A stretch of 64,000 bases of DNA, from contig JALORP010000015.1 of assembly GCA_025458865.1 (NCBI GenBank), forward strand, positions 1 to 64,000. Direction: 5' to 3'. Under the pieces are notes generated by a model. That model was not told where the DNA came from. It searched no databases and saw nothing but the letters and a program-made list of their open reading frames with translations. Origin of the DNA: Steroidobacteraceae bacterium. Its GTDB lineage: Bacteria; Pseudomonadota; Gammaproteobacteria; Steroidobacterales; Steroidobacteraceae. Made by a program: the position numbers and the translations under genes. Position 1 is the first letter of the stretch, and every line of letters starts with the position of its first letter. Shown here in pieces: positions 1 to 8,006 of this stretch.

Positions 1-82
1 GGTGGCGAGGGGGCCCCACAGCCGAGCGTAGAGCGGCGCGAGGCTCGGCGAGCGCCGCAGCGAGGCGAGGAGTGCCCCCCGC

Positions 83-160
83 CGGATCCCGGTCGCGGCG
101 TAGGCACAAGCCACGGATCCCGCCCGCGCGCGAGGCTCAACGCGGATCCCGGTCGCGGCG
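83..160. repeat. 18-bp direct repeat pair
   Basis: The 18-mer cggatcccggtcgcggcg occurs at 83-100 and again at 143-160. A shorter copy of its first nine bases lies between them at 114-122, so the core recurs about every 30 bp. A GC-rich hairpin (33-39 with 52-58) precedes it. I see no gene with a recognisable product in the first 180 bases; the repeats lie just beyond the 3' end of the minus-strand hydrolase gene. Function unknown. Confidence 0.5.
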
Positions 161-180
161 AAATGGTCTCGACGGAAACG

Positions 181-984
181 CTACGTGCGCGCCAGCCAGT
201 CGAACAGCGCATCGCAGAAGCGGATCTTCTGCTCCTTGCCGGCGACCACGTGCGCGAGGTCTTCCCAGGTCTCGCCGATCGCGCCCGGGATGCCGTGCTC
301 GATTGGCAGGGTGGTTCGAGGGCTCGTCACCACGTCGAGCGCGGCATGGAGGATGAAGCTCGGGCAGCGGATCTGGGCGAGGCGGTCCCTGGAGTGGAAG
401 CCGACGCAGGCGTCCACGAGGCGCGAGTGTGCCTCGTAGCGGCCGTTGAGTTCCTTCCAGCCGCCCGCCGGCCCGAGCAGCTTGTCCTTGTTGGCGTTGT
501 AGTACTCGGCCGTGAAGGACAGCAGCGTCACCGCCTTCTGGAAAGCGAAGAAGCCCGCGTCGCGGTGGATCCAGCGGAACATCTCCAGCTGGTCGCGGAG
601 GAAGTCGTCAACCTCGCACCAGGCACCCGTGTTCAGCATGCTGCGGGCGAGGTCGGGGCGGCGGATCGCGATCTCCTGGCAGATGCACGCTCCCATGCCG
701 ACCAGCCCGACGAGGTGCACGTTCGAGAGGCCCAGGTGGTCGAGCAGGCCGATGGCGTCGTCGGCGTGCAGCGCCATGGTCGAGGGAATGGAGAGGTCGT
801 CACCCGAGTCGCGGATGCCCCGGTAGTCGAATAGCACCACCTGGTACCGGTCCGTGAGGCCGCGCGGCAGCTGGTGGTGGTTGTCGTGGCAGAACGTGCC
901 CCAGCCGCCCATCAGAAGCACCGGGTCGCCCCGTCCGAGGACCTCGTAGTACATCTCGTGGCCGTTGATGAAGGCCTTGGGCAT
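181..984 (-). CDS. alpha/beta-hydrolase-fold protein with Ser nucleophile replaced by Gly
   Basis: A 267-residue single-domain protein with the alpha/beta hydrolase fold: the early oxyanion loop (MGGWGT), the FDYRG strand turn and a late Asp (D217) and His (H245) are in the expected order. At the nucleophile elbow, where the family has G-x-S-x-G, it reads L-V-G-M-G, so residue 96 is Gly and the serine is missing. Typical esterase chemistry is therefore unlikely; a binding or lyase-like role is possible. The start chosen is the ATG at 984, since the reading frame upstream of it looks non-coding. It is divergent from the GntR gene, with about 200 bp between them. Substrate unknown. Confidence 0.8.
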   Translation of the reverse strand: MPKAFINGHEMYYEVLGRGDPVLLMGGWGTFCHDNHHQLPRGLTDRYQVVLFDYRGIRDSGDDLSIPSTMALHADDAIGLLDHLGLSNVHLVGLVGMGACICQEIAIRRPDLARSMLNTGAWCEVDDFLRDQLEMFRWIHRDAGFFAFQKAVTLLSFTAEYYNANKDKLLGPAGGWKELNGRYEAHSRLVDACVGFHSRDRLAQIRCPSFILHAALDVVTSPRTTLPIEHGIPGAIGETWEDLAHVVAGKEQKIRFCDALFDWLART

Positions 985-1145
985 GGGTCCTCCGGGGACT
1001 CGATGACTCGCGCCGGGCGCGCGGGCGCGATCATTCCACAGGCGCAACCGGCGCACAATGTCCGGACAAGTACGGTCGGGTGATCGCCTTGCTTTCGCCG
1101 GCGCCCGTCGTGCGCCGCAGGAGTGGAGACACAGGGCCGGGCTGC

Positions 1146-1153
1146 TGTATACA
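1146..1153. promoter_or_regulatory. TGTATACA palindrome upstream of GntR gene (candidate operator)
   Basis: The palindrome CTGTATACAG (1145-1154) lies 37 bp before the GntR start codon. FCD-type GntR regulators are known to bind short palindromes of the TTGTATACAA type. The same 8-mer recurs before the TRAP operon (3498) and the metal permease (26713). Autoregulation is inferred, not shown. Confidence 0.5.
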
Positions 1154-1190
1154 GGCGAATCGGGCGGAGTCACGAGCAGGGGGGAAGGCG

Positions 1191-1820
1191 ATGCGGGCTG
1201 TGGACAAGGCGTACGAGACCGTCAGGGACGGCATCCTCTCAGGGCGCTATCCGGGGGGATCGCGGGTCACCGAGCAGGACGTCGCGGCAGCGGCGGGCGT
1301 CAGCCGCACACCCGTGCGCGAGGCGCTCAGGCGACTGCACGCCGAGGGGCTCGTGGATTTCACCGCCAACCTCGGTGCCGTGGTGACGGTCTGGAACGAG
1401 ACGGACGCCGGCGAGATCTTCGACCTCCGGGCCATGCTCGAGTCCTATGGCGCCCGCCGGGCCGCGCGCAGCGCCACGCCGGAACAGCTGGCTGCCCTCA
1501 GGCAGCTGGCCGAGGAGCAGCATCGCGAGTGCCGCGAGCGGGCCCCGGGCTTCCTCGAGCGCGTGGGTGCGCTCAACCAGCGGTTCCACCGCGACCTGCA
1601 GGAGGCGGCCAGCAGCCCGCGCCTCTCGCGCGCACTTGCGGCGCTGATCGAGGCGCCGCTCATGATGAAGACCTTCGAGAAATACACGCCGGACGACCTC
1701 GAGCGCAGCGCGGCGCACCACCTCGAGCTGTGCAGCGCGCTCGAGGCGCGCGACCCGGAGTGGGCCGACGCGGTCATGAGGGCCCACGTGCACGCGGCGC
1801 GCGGCGCGATGCGGCGCTGA
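1191..1820 (+). CDS. GntR family (FadR/FCD subfamily) transcriptional regulator
   Basis: A 209-residue regulator. The N-terminal winged helix is clear (VRDGILSGRYPGG, then SRTPVREALRRL in the recognition helix, about residues 10-75). The all-helical FCD ligand domain follows, with the conserved His/Asp metal-ligand pattern (FHRDL, then HVHAAR near the end). FCD domains bind small organic acids, often through a metal. I chose the ATG at 1191 because an AGGGGGGAAGG ribosome site precedes it; the frame is open further upstream without coding character. It is upstream of the MFS and TRAP genes and is their likely local regulator. A TGTATACA palindrome lies in its promoter region. Confidence 0.92.
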   Translation: MRAVDKAYETVRDGILSGRYPGGSRVTEQDVAAAAGVSRTPVREALRRLHAEGLVDFTANLGAVVTVWNETDAGEIFDLRAMLESYGARRAARSATPEQLAALRQLAEEQHRECRERAPGFLERVGALNQRFHRDLQEAASSPRLSRALAALIEAPLMMKTFEKYTPDDLERSAAHHLELCSALEARDPEWADAVMRAHVHAARGAMRR

Positions 1821-1884
1821 CCGCGCCGCACGACTCCTGCGACGATCCTGCCTCGAACGGCGCAATGACGACGATCCACCCGCC

Positions 1885-2078
1885 ATGGGCTACCGGCTCG
1901 CGCACGGGACCCTGAGCTGCCGCGGCGTCCCCGGCGGGCGAGGCCAGGAGCGTTTCACGATCTCCGCCCAACGCGACGGCTCGCGGATCTGCGCACGATG
2001 AGCGGGATCCACGAGACGCGGGTGCTGCGCGGCGTCTCGCTGCGCATCGGCGCCGACGGCCGCTGGCTGCCCGACTGA
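1885..2078 (+). pseudogene. remnant of a small uncharacterised protein, split by a frame change
   Basis: The frame from 1885 encodes MGYRLAHGTLSCRG and continues through an ERFTISAQRDGSR segment to a stop at 1999-2001. The protein-like sequence then continues in another frame from an ATG at 1998 (HETRVLRGVSLRIGADGRWLPD) to a stop at 2078. Together they resemble the N-terminal half of an unnamed family I recall only loosely from catabolic gene clusters (start YRLxxGTL, then RVLRDV, then a DGRPLD-like stretch). The break and early end suggest decay; the ATGA overlap would also allow translational coupling of two tiny peptides. Confidence 0.4.
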
Positions 2079-2086
2079 GACGCAGG

Positions 2087-3463
2087 ATGGACAGATCCCC
2101 GCAATCCTTTGTCCGAGACCCCTGGTGGCGCCAGAAGCGCTGGTGGGTTGCGATCATGCTCTGCGCCGTCACGATGATCGGCTACGTCGACCGCCTCGCG
2201 CTGTCGGTGGCGGCACCCGTGCTGAAGCAGGAGTTCCAGTTCACCAACGAGGAGTACGGGCGCATCACGTTCGCGTTCCTGCTGATGTACGCGGCCGGCC
2301 AGCTGCTGCTGGGGCCGCTGGTGGGGCGCCTCGGCAGCAAGCGCTCGCTGTCGCTCGCGGTTATCTGGTGGAGCATCGCCGCGGTGCTTCACGCCTTCGG
2401 CAAGGGAGTCTGGAGCTTCTTCGCGGCCCGGGCGTTCCTCGGGATCACCGAATCGGTGAACTTCCCTGCGGCCTTCCGCGTCGTCGCGGAATGGTTTCCC
2501 CGCGCCGAGCGCAGCCTCGCGGCGGGATTCATCACCGCCGGCACTGGCCTCGGCGCCATCGTCGCGCCCATCGTCATCGCTCCGCTGATCACCTGGTTCG
2601 ACGCGCTGCATGCCGCGGGCTGGTCGCCGATCAACGGCTGGCACGCGGCGTTCATCGTCCCCGGCGCCATGGGCTTCGTCTGGGTGTGGCTGTGGAATCG
2701 GCACTTCCACCTGCCGGAGCACCATCCGGGCATTTCCGAGGAGGAGCGGGCGCTCGTCCTCGCGGACCGCATCCCGATGCCCGAGCCTGGCGCCGGGGAG
2801 CGTCCCGGGGCGCTCGCCGAGTTCTGCGGCTACTTTCGGGGCCTCGCGGTGCACTTCCGCCACAGGGAGACCTGGGGACTGCTTCTGGCGCGCTTCAGCG
2901 GCGACGGCGCCTTCTATTTCTTCGCCTTCTGGATCCCGCTCTACCTGCGGGACGAGCGCGGCTTCAGCATGATGCAGATCGCGTGGGGCGCGGCGCTGCC
3001 TTTCCTGTTCGCCGACATCGGCTCGCTCCTCGGCGGCTGGGCGGGGCAGCGGCTGATCCGGGGCGGTCTCTCGGTCAACGCCTCGCGCAAGCTGATGATC
3101 TGGGCCGGCGCCCTGCTGGTGCCGCTCGCGCTGCCGGCCGTGTACGTCGAGTCGGCGCTCGCGGCGGTTATCTTCATGGGCCTCGGCGTCTTCGCCATCC
3201 AGGTGAAGTCGTCCTCGCTCTTCGCCGTGCCCGCCGACCTGTTCCCGGCCCGCGACGTTGCGACCGTATGGGGCATCAGCGGGGCGGCGGGCAGCATCGC
3301 CGCAGCGCTTTCCCAGCCGCTGATCGGGCTCATGATCGACCGGACCGGCAGCTATGAGCCCGTGTTCATCCTCGCTTCGTCGCTGCACATCGTGTCGGCG
3401 CTGTTCGTCACCGTGCTGATCCCGAGGATCGATCGTCTCGATCGCGGCCGCGGCCAGCCCTGA
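2087..3463 (+). CDS. MFS transporter, anion:cation symporter (ACS)-like
   Basis: A 458-residue inner-membrane carrier with about 12 hydrophobic segments. The first helix (IMLCAVTMIGYVDRLALSV) and the loop G-x-L-G-S-K-R are typical of the ACS family (hexuronate, glucarate and related acid importers, e.g. ExuT). A long hydrophilic central loop around residues 205-255 separates the two six-helix halves. It follows the GntR gene on the same strand and precedes the TRAP genes, so it probably imports an organic acid in the same regulon. The substrate cannot be read from the sequence. Confidence 0.88.
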   Translation: MDRSPQSFVRDPWWRQKRWWVAIMLCAVTMIGYVDRLALSVAAPVLKQEFQFTNEEYGRITFAFLLMYAAGQLLLGPLVGRLGSKRSLSLAVIWWSIAAVLHAFGKGVWSFFAARAFLGITESVNFPAAFRVVAEWFPRAERSLAAGFITAGTGLGAIVAPIVIAPLITWFDALHAAGWSPINGWHAAFIVPGAMGFVWVWLWNRHFHLPEHHPGISEEERALVLADRIPMPEPGAGERPGALAEFCGYFRGLAVHFRHRETWGLLLARFSGDGAFYFFAFWIPLYLRDERGFSMMQIAWGAALPFLFADIGSLLGGWAGQRLIRGGLSVNASRKLMIWAGALLVPLALPAVYVESALAAVIFMGLGVFAIQVKSSSLFAVPADLFPARDVATVWGISGAAGSIAAALSQPLIGLMIDRTGSYEPVFILASSLHIVSALFVTVLIPRIDRLDRGRGQP

Positions 3464-3497
3464 AGCCGCGACGCCGGGCGGACCTCGGCGGCAGGCT

Positions 3498-3505
3498 TGT
3501 ATACA
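3498..3505. promoter_or_regulatory. TGTATACA palindrome upstream of TRAP operon (candidate operator)
   Basis: The context is CTTGTATACACTG, 35 bp before the dctQ-like start at 3540 and in the 76-bp gap after the MFS gene. It is identical in core to the sites at 1146 and 26713. It probably marks the control region of the TRAP-to-deacetylase operon and is a candidate target of the nearby GntR protein. Confidence 0.5.
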
Positions 3506-3539
3506 CTGATTCACTCGACTAGCCGGGGACCTGCCGACG

Positions 3540-4094
3540 ATGCCAGCGCCGACGCCCGTCCGTCGTGCCCTCGAGTTCGTGCGCAACGCCGAGCTGGCGA
3601 TCACCTGCGCTGCCTTCGCCATCCTCGCGGCGGTGATCTTCGCGGACGTCCTGGTCCGTGAGTTCACCGGCAGCGGGCTGTCCTGGGCCCGGCAGATCGG
3701 CGTCTACGCCAACGTGGTGGTCACCATCGTGGGCATCGGCCTCGCCTCGGCCGGCGGCACGCACCTTCGGCCGCGCTTCACAGACCGCTGGCTCCCCGCG
3801 GCCTGGGATCCCTGGCTCACGCGCGCCGCAGAGTTGCTGACTGCGCTGTTCTGCCTCGCCTTCGCCTGGCTCGCGCTCGGCGTCGTCCGCGAGACGTACG
3901 AACTCGACGAGCGCTCCGTCGTGCTTCGCCTGGTGGTCTGGCCCATCCAGTCCGTCCTGCCGATCGCGTTCCTGCTCGCGGCCTTGCGTCACGCCTGCTA
4001 CGGCGTCTGGCCCGCGCTGCGCCCGGCCGAGCAGGGGGAAGGCGATCCGCATGGGGAGCCGGCCCGCAGCCAGCCGGCCGGTGAAGCGCGATGA
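3540..4094 (+). CDS. TRAP transporter small permease (DctQ family)
   Basis: A 184-residue membrane protein with four hydrophobic helices, the usual layout of the small TRAP subunit. Family features include the first helix (LAITCAAFAILAAVIFADVL) followed by VREFTG-SGLSWARQIGVY, which matches the conserved E-x-x-x-R region. The C terminus is unusually polar. The stop overlaps the next gene start by four bases (ATGA), as usual for DctQ/DctM pairs. It assembles with DctM in the inner membrane for Na+/H+-driven uptake. No periplasmic DctP-type binding protein gene is present nearby. Confidence 0.92.
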   Translation: MPAPTPVRRALEFVRNAELAITCAAFAILAAVIFADVLVREFTGSGLSWARQIGVYANVVVTIVGIGLASAGGTHLRPRFTDRWLPAAWDPWLTRAAELLTALFCLAFAWLALGVVRETYELDERSVVLRLVVWPIQSVLPIAFLLAALRHACYGVWPALRPAEQGEGDPHGEPARSQPAGEAR

Positions 4095-5350
4095 CGGGGC
4101 TTGGCCTCGCGCTGATGGTCCTGGCGCTGCTCGTCCTGCGCCAGAACCTCATGGTGGTGCTTGGCTGCGCCGCGGCCTACGCCTACTACGCCTGGGGCGA
4201 CGGCTCGCTGGCCAACATCGTGCTCGACGGGTGGGACGCCCTCAACAAGGACGTCCTGCTCTCGATTCCGCTGTACCTGCTGGCGGGCAACATCATGGCG
4301 GAGGGCGCGATCGCCGCGAGGCTCGTCCGGTTCATGCGGGCGGTCGCGGGGCCGGTGCCCGGCGGGCTCGCCGTCACCACCGTGCTGTCCTGCGCGTTGT
4401 TTGCCGCGATCGTGGGCTCCAGCAGCGTCACGCTGCTCGCGGTCGGCGCCATCATGTACCCGGCGCTGCTGCAGGCGGGTTACGGCCGCGCCTTCTCGCT
4501 GGGCATCGTCTGCGCCGGCGCCACGCTCGGGATCATCATCCCGCCGAGCATCCCGCTGATCCTCTACGGCGTGATGACCAACACCTCGATCGCGGACCTG
4601 TTCCTCGCGGGCGTCGGGCCCGGCCTGCTGCTGGTCGGCTTGTTCGGCGCCTACGCGATCGCGGTGAACTGGCGGCGGCGGCTGCCGTCCTGGAACCTGC
4701 GCGAGCTGCGGGACAGCTTCGCGTCGGGATTCTGGTCGCTGCTCCTGCCCGCGATCATCCTCGGCGGCATCTACAGCGGCTACTTCACCGCGACGGAGTC
4801 GGCGGCGATGGCGCTCTTCTACGCGCTCTTCGTCGAGATGGTGATCCATCGCGAGCTCGACCTTTACGGGCTCGTCAAGGTGACAGGGAACACCACGCGC
4901 CTGCTCGGTTCGCTGTTCCCGGTGCTGATGATGGCGCTGTCGCTCAACGTGTTCCTGTCCTACCAGCAGGTGCCCGAGCAGATCGTCGGCATCCTCGCGG
5001 AGTGGTTCACCTCGCCGGTGAGCTTCCTCATCGGGACCAACCTGCTGCTGCTGGCGGTCGGAATGCTGATGGACATAGGCTCCGCCATCCTGATCCTCGC
5101 GCCGATCCTGCAGCCGGTCGCGCAGGCCCAGGGTCTCGACCCCGTGCACTTCGGCATCATGATGACGGTCAACCTCGAGATCGGTTACCTGACGCCCCCC
5201 ATGGGGCTCAACCTCATCGTGGCGATGAGCGCCTTCCGCGAGGATTTCTGGACCATCTGCCGGGCGGTGGTACCGTTCATCCTGATCATGCTGCTCGCGC
5301 TGCTCGTCGTCGCGACGGTGCCGAAGCTGTCCCTGTTCCTGTTGCGCTAG
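4091..5350 (+). CDS. TRAP transporter large permease (DctM family)
   Basis: A 419-residue membrane protein, near the family norm of about 425. Strings typical of DctM are present: IPLYLLAGNIMAEG, GSSSVTLLAVGAIMYPAL, GATLGIIIPPSIPLILYG and a C-terminal DIGSAILILAPILQP/LNLEIGYLTPPMGLNL pair that forms the second half of the elevator transport core. It overlaps dctQ by four bases. It is followed 14 bp later by the cysteine hydrolase gene, so the imported compound is probably the hydrolase substrate or a relative of it (inference). Confidence 0.95.
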   Translation: MTGLGLALMVLALLVLRQNLMVVLGCAAAYAYYAWGDGSLANIVLDGWDALNKDVLLSIPLYLLAGNIMAEGAIAARLVRFMRAVAGPVPGGLAVTTVLSCALFAAIVGSSSVTLLAVGAIMYPALLQAGYGRAFSLGIVCAGATLGIIIPPSIPLILYGVMTNTSIADLFLAGVGPGLLLVGLFGAYAIAVNWRRRLPSWNLRELRDSFASGFWSLLLPAIILGGIYSGYFTATESAAMALFYALFVEMVIHRELDLYGLVKVTGNTTRLLGSLFPVLMMALSLNVFLSYQQVPEQIVGILAEWFTSPVSFLIGTNLLLLAVGMLMDIGSAILILAPILQPVAQAQGLDPVHFGIMMTVNLEIGYLTPPMGLNLIVAMSAFREDFWTICRAVVPFILIMLLALLVVATVPKLSLFLLR

Positions 5351-5364
5351 AGAGGAGCCCAGAC

Positions 5365-6078
5365 ATGCCGGTCATGCAGACCTCAGACCTCACGGCCCGC
5401 CAGTACTGGGCCGAGACCAAGAGCAACCCCAGCCGGGCCAAGTTCGGCTTCGGCGAGAAGGCCGCGATCATAAACATCGACCTGCAGCGCGCCTACACGG
5501 ACATCGAAGCCTACCCCACGGCCTACCAGACCGACCCTCGGCAGATCGAGTACATCAACGAGCTGTCCGCGCTCGCCCGCGCGAGGAACATGCCGGTGAT
5601 CTGGACCTACGTCGCCTACATGGACAGCGCCGACGACGCGGGGGTCTGGGGCACGCGCACCAACACCCCGCACTCGCTGCAGAACATCAAGGTTGGCGAC
5701 CCGCGCGCCGAGCTCGACCCCCGACTCGCGGTGGACCGCAAGCGGGACGCCATCATCAACAAGCGCATGGCGAGCGTGTTTCACGAGACGCTGATCCCGT
5801 CGCTGCTCGTCTGGCACAAGGTGGACACGGTGATCCTGACCGGCGGCAGCACCTCCGGCTGCGTTCGTGCGAGCGCGGTGGCCTCGTTGTCCCACGGCTA
5901 CCGAACTGTCGTTCCCGAGGAGTGCGTGGCCGACAAGCACGAGATCCCGCACTTCGCGAACCTGTGCGACATCATGCTGAAGTACGCCGACGTGGAGCCG
6001 TTCGCCGCCGTCAGGCAGTGGCTCGAGGCGCACCCGGGCTGCGCCCCGGTCCGCGAGGCGCGCGGCTGCCCGTTCTGA
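5365..6078 (+). CDS. isochorismatase-family cysteine hydrolase
   Basis: A 237-residue cytosolic enzyme of the isochorismatase-like/N-carbamoylsarcosine amidohydrolase superfamily. The Asp-Lys-Cys triad is intact: D39 in INIDLQRAY, K133 in INKRMASVF and C166 in GGSTSGCVRAS. Members with this triad hydrolyse amides, ureido groups or carbamoyl groups (nicotinamidase, RutB, CSHase). The start at 5365 follows an AGAGGAG ribosome site. It lies directly downstream of dctM and before two deacetylase-fold enzymes, so an amide- or ureide-containing substrate is plausible. The exact substrate is unknown. Confidence 0.9.
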   Translation: MPVMQTSDLTARQYWAETKSNPSRAKFGFGEKAAIINIDLQRAYTDIEAYPTAYQTDPRQIEYINELSALARARNMPVIWTYVAYMDSADDAGVWGTRTNTPHSLQNIKVGDPRAELDPRLAVDRKRDAIINKRMASVFHETLIPSLLVWHKVDTVILTGGSTSGCVRASAVASLSHGYRTVVPEECVADKHEIPHFANLCDIMLKYADVEPFAAVRQWLEAHPGCAPVREARGCPF

Positions 6079-6102
6079 GCCATCGGGGAAGGAGGGGAGA
6101 GG

Positions 6103-7017
6103 ATGAGGGAAGACCCCGGACTCTACGACTACTGGCCCTACGAGGGCCGTCCGAAGATCGCCTGGCCGGGCGGCGCGCGCGTCGCGCTCTGGGTGGCGCC
6201 GAACATCGAGTTCTACGAGCTCGATCCTGCGCTCAATCCCCACCGGAAGCCCTGGCCGCGGCCCGTCCCCGACGTCGCGGGCTACTCGACGCGCGACTAT
6301 GGCAACCGCGTCGGCCACGTGCGAATGATGCGGCTGCTGGACAAGTACGGCGTGCGCGGCTCCATCTCGCTGTCCACGGCGCTGTGCACGCACCATCCCG
6401 AGATCATCGAGATGTGCCGGGAGCGCGACTGGGAGTTCTTCAGCCACGGCATCTACAACACCCGCTACACCTACGGCATGGACGAGGCGCAGGAGCGGGA
6501 GATGATCACTGACGCGGTCGAGACGATCCGCCGCCACACGGGCCAGCAGTGCGCGGGATACCTCGCGCCGGCCCTCACGCACAGCGAGATCACGCTCGAC
6601 CTTTTCGCCGAGGCGGGCGGGATCTACACCTGCGACCTGTTCCACGACGACCAGCCGACGCCGGTCAGGGTCCGCTCGGGCAAGCGGTTCGTGTCGGTGC
6701 CGTACTCGCTCGAGATGAACGACACGATCGTTTACGTCGTCAACAAGATCGAGCCGAGGCGCTACGCCGAGATGCTCAAGGCGAACTTCGACCGCCTGTA
6801 TGCCGAGGGCGCGCACAGCGGCACCGTCATGTGCATTCCGCTGCACGCCTACCAGGTGGGCCACCCGCACCGGCTGAAGGCGTTCGAGGAGGCGCTCGAG
6901 TACATCACGGGCCATCCCGACGTCTGGGTCACGACCGGGCGGGAGATCGCCCAGCACTACCTGGAGCACTGCTACGACGCGGCCGTCGCCGACATCGCCG
7001 CGCGGGGAGGGAACTGA
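6103..7017 (+). CDS. polysaccharide-deacetylase-fold enzyme, PuuE/allantoinase-like (copy 1)
   Basis: A 304-residue protein of the NodB/PuuE-like carbohydrate esterase fold. The strand signatures GVRGSISLSTALCTHHPE, WEFFSHGIYNT and CIPLHAYQVGHPHR follow the family order. The metal-binding TFDDG motif and the second His of H-x-x-x-H are absent, as in PuuE-type allantoinases that act on C-N bonds rather than sugars. A GGGGAGAGG ribosome site precedes the start. It is paralogous to the next gene, one base downstream, suggesting two related steps or a heteromer. Substrate unknown. Confidence 0.82.
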   Translation: MREDPGLYDYWPYEGRPKIAWPGGARVALWVAPNIEFYELDPALNPHRKPWPRPVPDVAGYSTRDYGNRVGHVRMMRLLDKYGVRGSISLSTALCTHHPEIIEMCRERDWEFFSHGIYNTRYTYGMDEAQEREMITDAVETIRRHTGQQCAGYLAPALTHSEITLDLFAEAGGIYTCDLFHDDQPTPVRVRSGKRFVSVPYSLEMNDTIVYVVNKIEPRRYAEMLKANFDRLYAEGAHSGTVMCIPLHAYQVGHPHRLKAFEEALEYITGHPDVWVTTGREIAQHYLEHCYDAAVADIAARGGN

Positions 7018-7018
7018 C

Positions 7019-7945
7019 ATGGCGCTCGACCGCAGCTACCTGGAGTATCCGCGCCGGCGCTACGGGATGGACCACGACCGCTACGACTGGTCCATGCTGA
7101 CGGACCGCAGCCCCGTGCAGTGGCCCGGCGGCAAGCGGCTCGCACTCTGGGTCAACGTCGCGCTGCAGTTCTTCCCGCTGAACCAGCAGGGCAAGCCCTT
7201 TCCGCCGACTGGCGGCATGACGACGGCATACCCCGACCTGCGGCACTACACGCTGCGCGAGTACGGCAACCGGGTGGGTATCTACCGGTTCCTGCAGGCC
7301 TTCGACCGCTTCGGCGTTCGCCCTACGTTCTCGGTCTCGGCGCGCCTCGCGGAGCGCTACCCTTGCCTGCTGCGGCGTTTGGCCGCGCGCGGGGACGAAA
7401 TCGCCTGCCACGGCTGGCACATGGACGCGACCCACTACGGTGGCCTGGACCCGGCGGCGGAGGAGGCGCTCATCGAGCGCTCGCTTCGCACGCTGCGGTC
7501 GCTGACCGGCCAGCCGGTGCAGGGCTGGCTGAGCCCCTCCCGGTCCCAGAGCGCGAACACGCCGGACCTGCTTGCGAAGCAGGGGGTGCGGTACCTGTGC
7601 GACTGGGTCAACGACGACATGCCCTACGGGTTCCGGACCGGCGCCGGCCCGATGGTCGCGATGCCGCTGTCGCTCGAACTCGAGGACGCATTCATCATCC
7701 ACGGCAACCTGCATTCCGAGAAGGAGTATGCAGAGCAGGTCCGCGACGCCTTCGATTTCCTGTACGCGGAGGCGGCCGAGCAGGGCGGCCGGATGCTGGC
7801 GCTGTCGCTGCACCCCTGGGTGCTGGGACAGCCACACCGCATCGGGCGGCTCGAGGAGGTCCTGGAGTACATCACCGCTCACGAGGGCGTGTGGTGCGCC
7901 CCCGCCGGCGAGATCTGCGCCGCCTGGCAGTCGGCGGCCCGCTGA
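7019..7945 (+). CDS. polysaccharide-deacetylase-fold enzyme, PuuE/allantoinase-like (copy 2)
   Basis: A 308-residue paralogue of the preceding protein, sharing the N-terminal WPGGxRxALWVxxxxxFx stretch, the YGNRVG motif and the C-terminal LHPWVLGQPHRIGRLEEVLEYI element. The expected EIACHGWHMDATHY motif keeps one His. It also carries LSPSRSQSANTPDLL, similar to the substrate loop of PuuE-like enzymes. It starts one base after the previous stop, so the pair is translated together. It is the last gene of the TRAP-hydrolase operon. Hydrolysis of a cyclic amide such as a hydantoin-like ring is a guess from fold and context. Confidence 0.82.
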   Translation: MALDRSYLEYPRRRYGMDHDRYDWSMLTDRSPVQWPGGKRLALWVNVALQFFPLNQQGKPFPPTGGMTTAYPDLRHYTLREYGNRVGIYRFLQAFDRFGVRPTFSVSARLAERYPCLLRRLAARGDEIACHGWHMDATHYGGLDPAAEEALIERSLRTLRSLTGQPVQGWLSPSRSQSANTPDLLAKQGVRYLCDWVNDDMPYGFRTGAGPMVAMPLSLELEDAFIIHGNLHSEKEYAEQVRDAFDFLYAEAAEQGGRMLALSLHPWVLGQPHRIGRLEEVLEYITAHEGVWCAPAGEICAAWQSAAR

Positions 7946-8006
7946 GCCGCGCCGTTGCGCTAGACTCCGGTACCGGTTCTCATTCATGACATCGAGGCAG
8001 CACTCC

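Noticed and set aside
163-834. Plus-strand frame of 223 codons at the left edge
   Set aside because: It is antisense to the alpha/beta hydrolase gene, which has a recognisable fold and a sensible start.
1955-3667. 570-codon minus-strand frame
   Set aside because: It is antisense to the MFS carrier, with repetitive charged composition and no recognisable domain.
3998-5149. 380-codon minus-strand frame over dctM
   Set aside because: His/Gln/Asp-rich antisense of membrane-helix codons; the plus strand has diagnostic DctM motifs.
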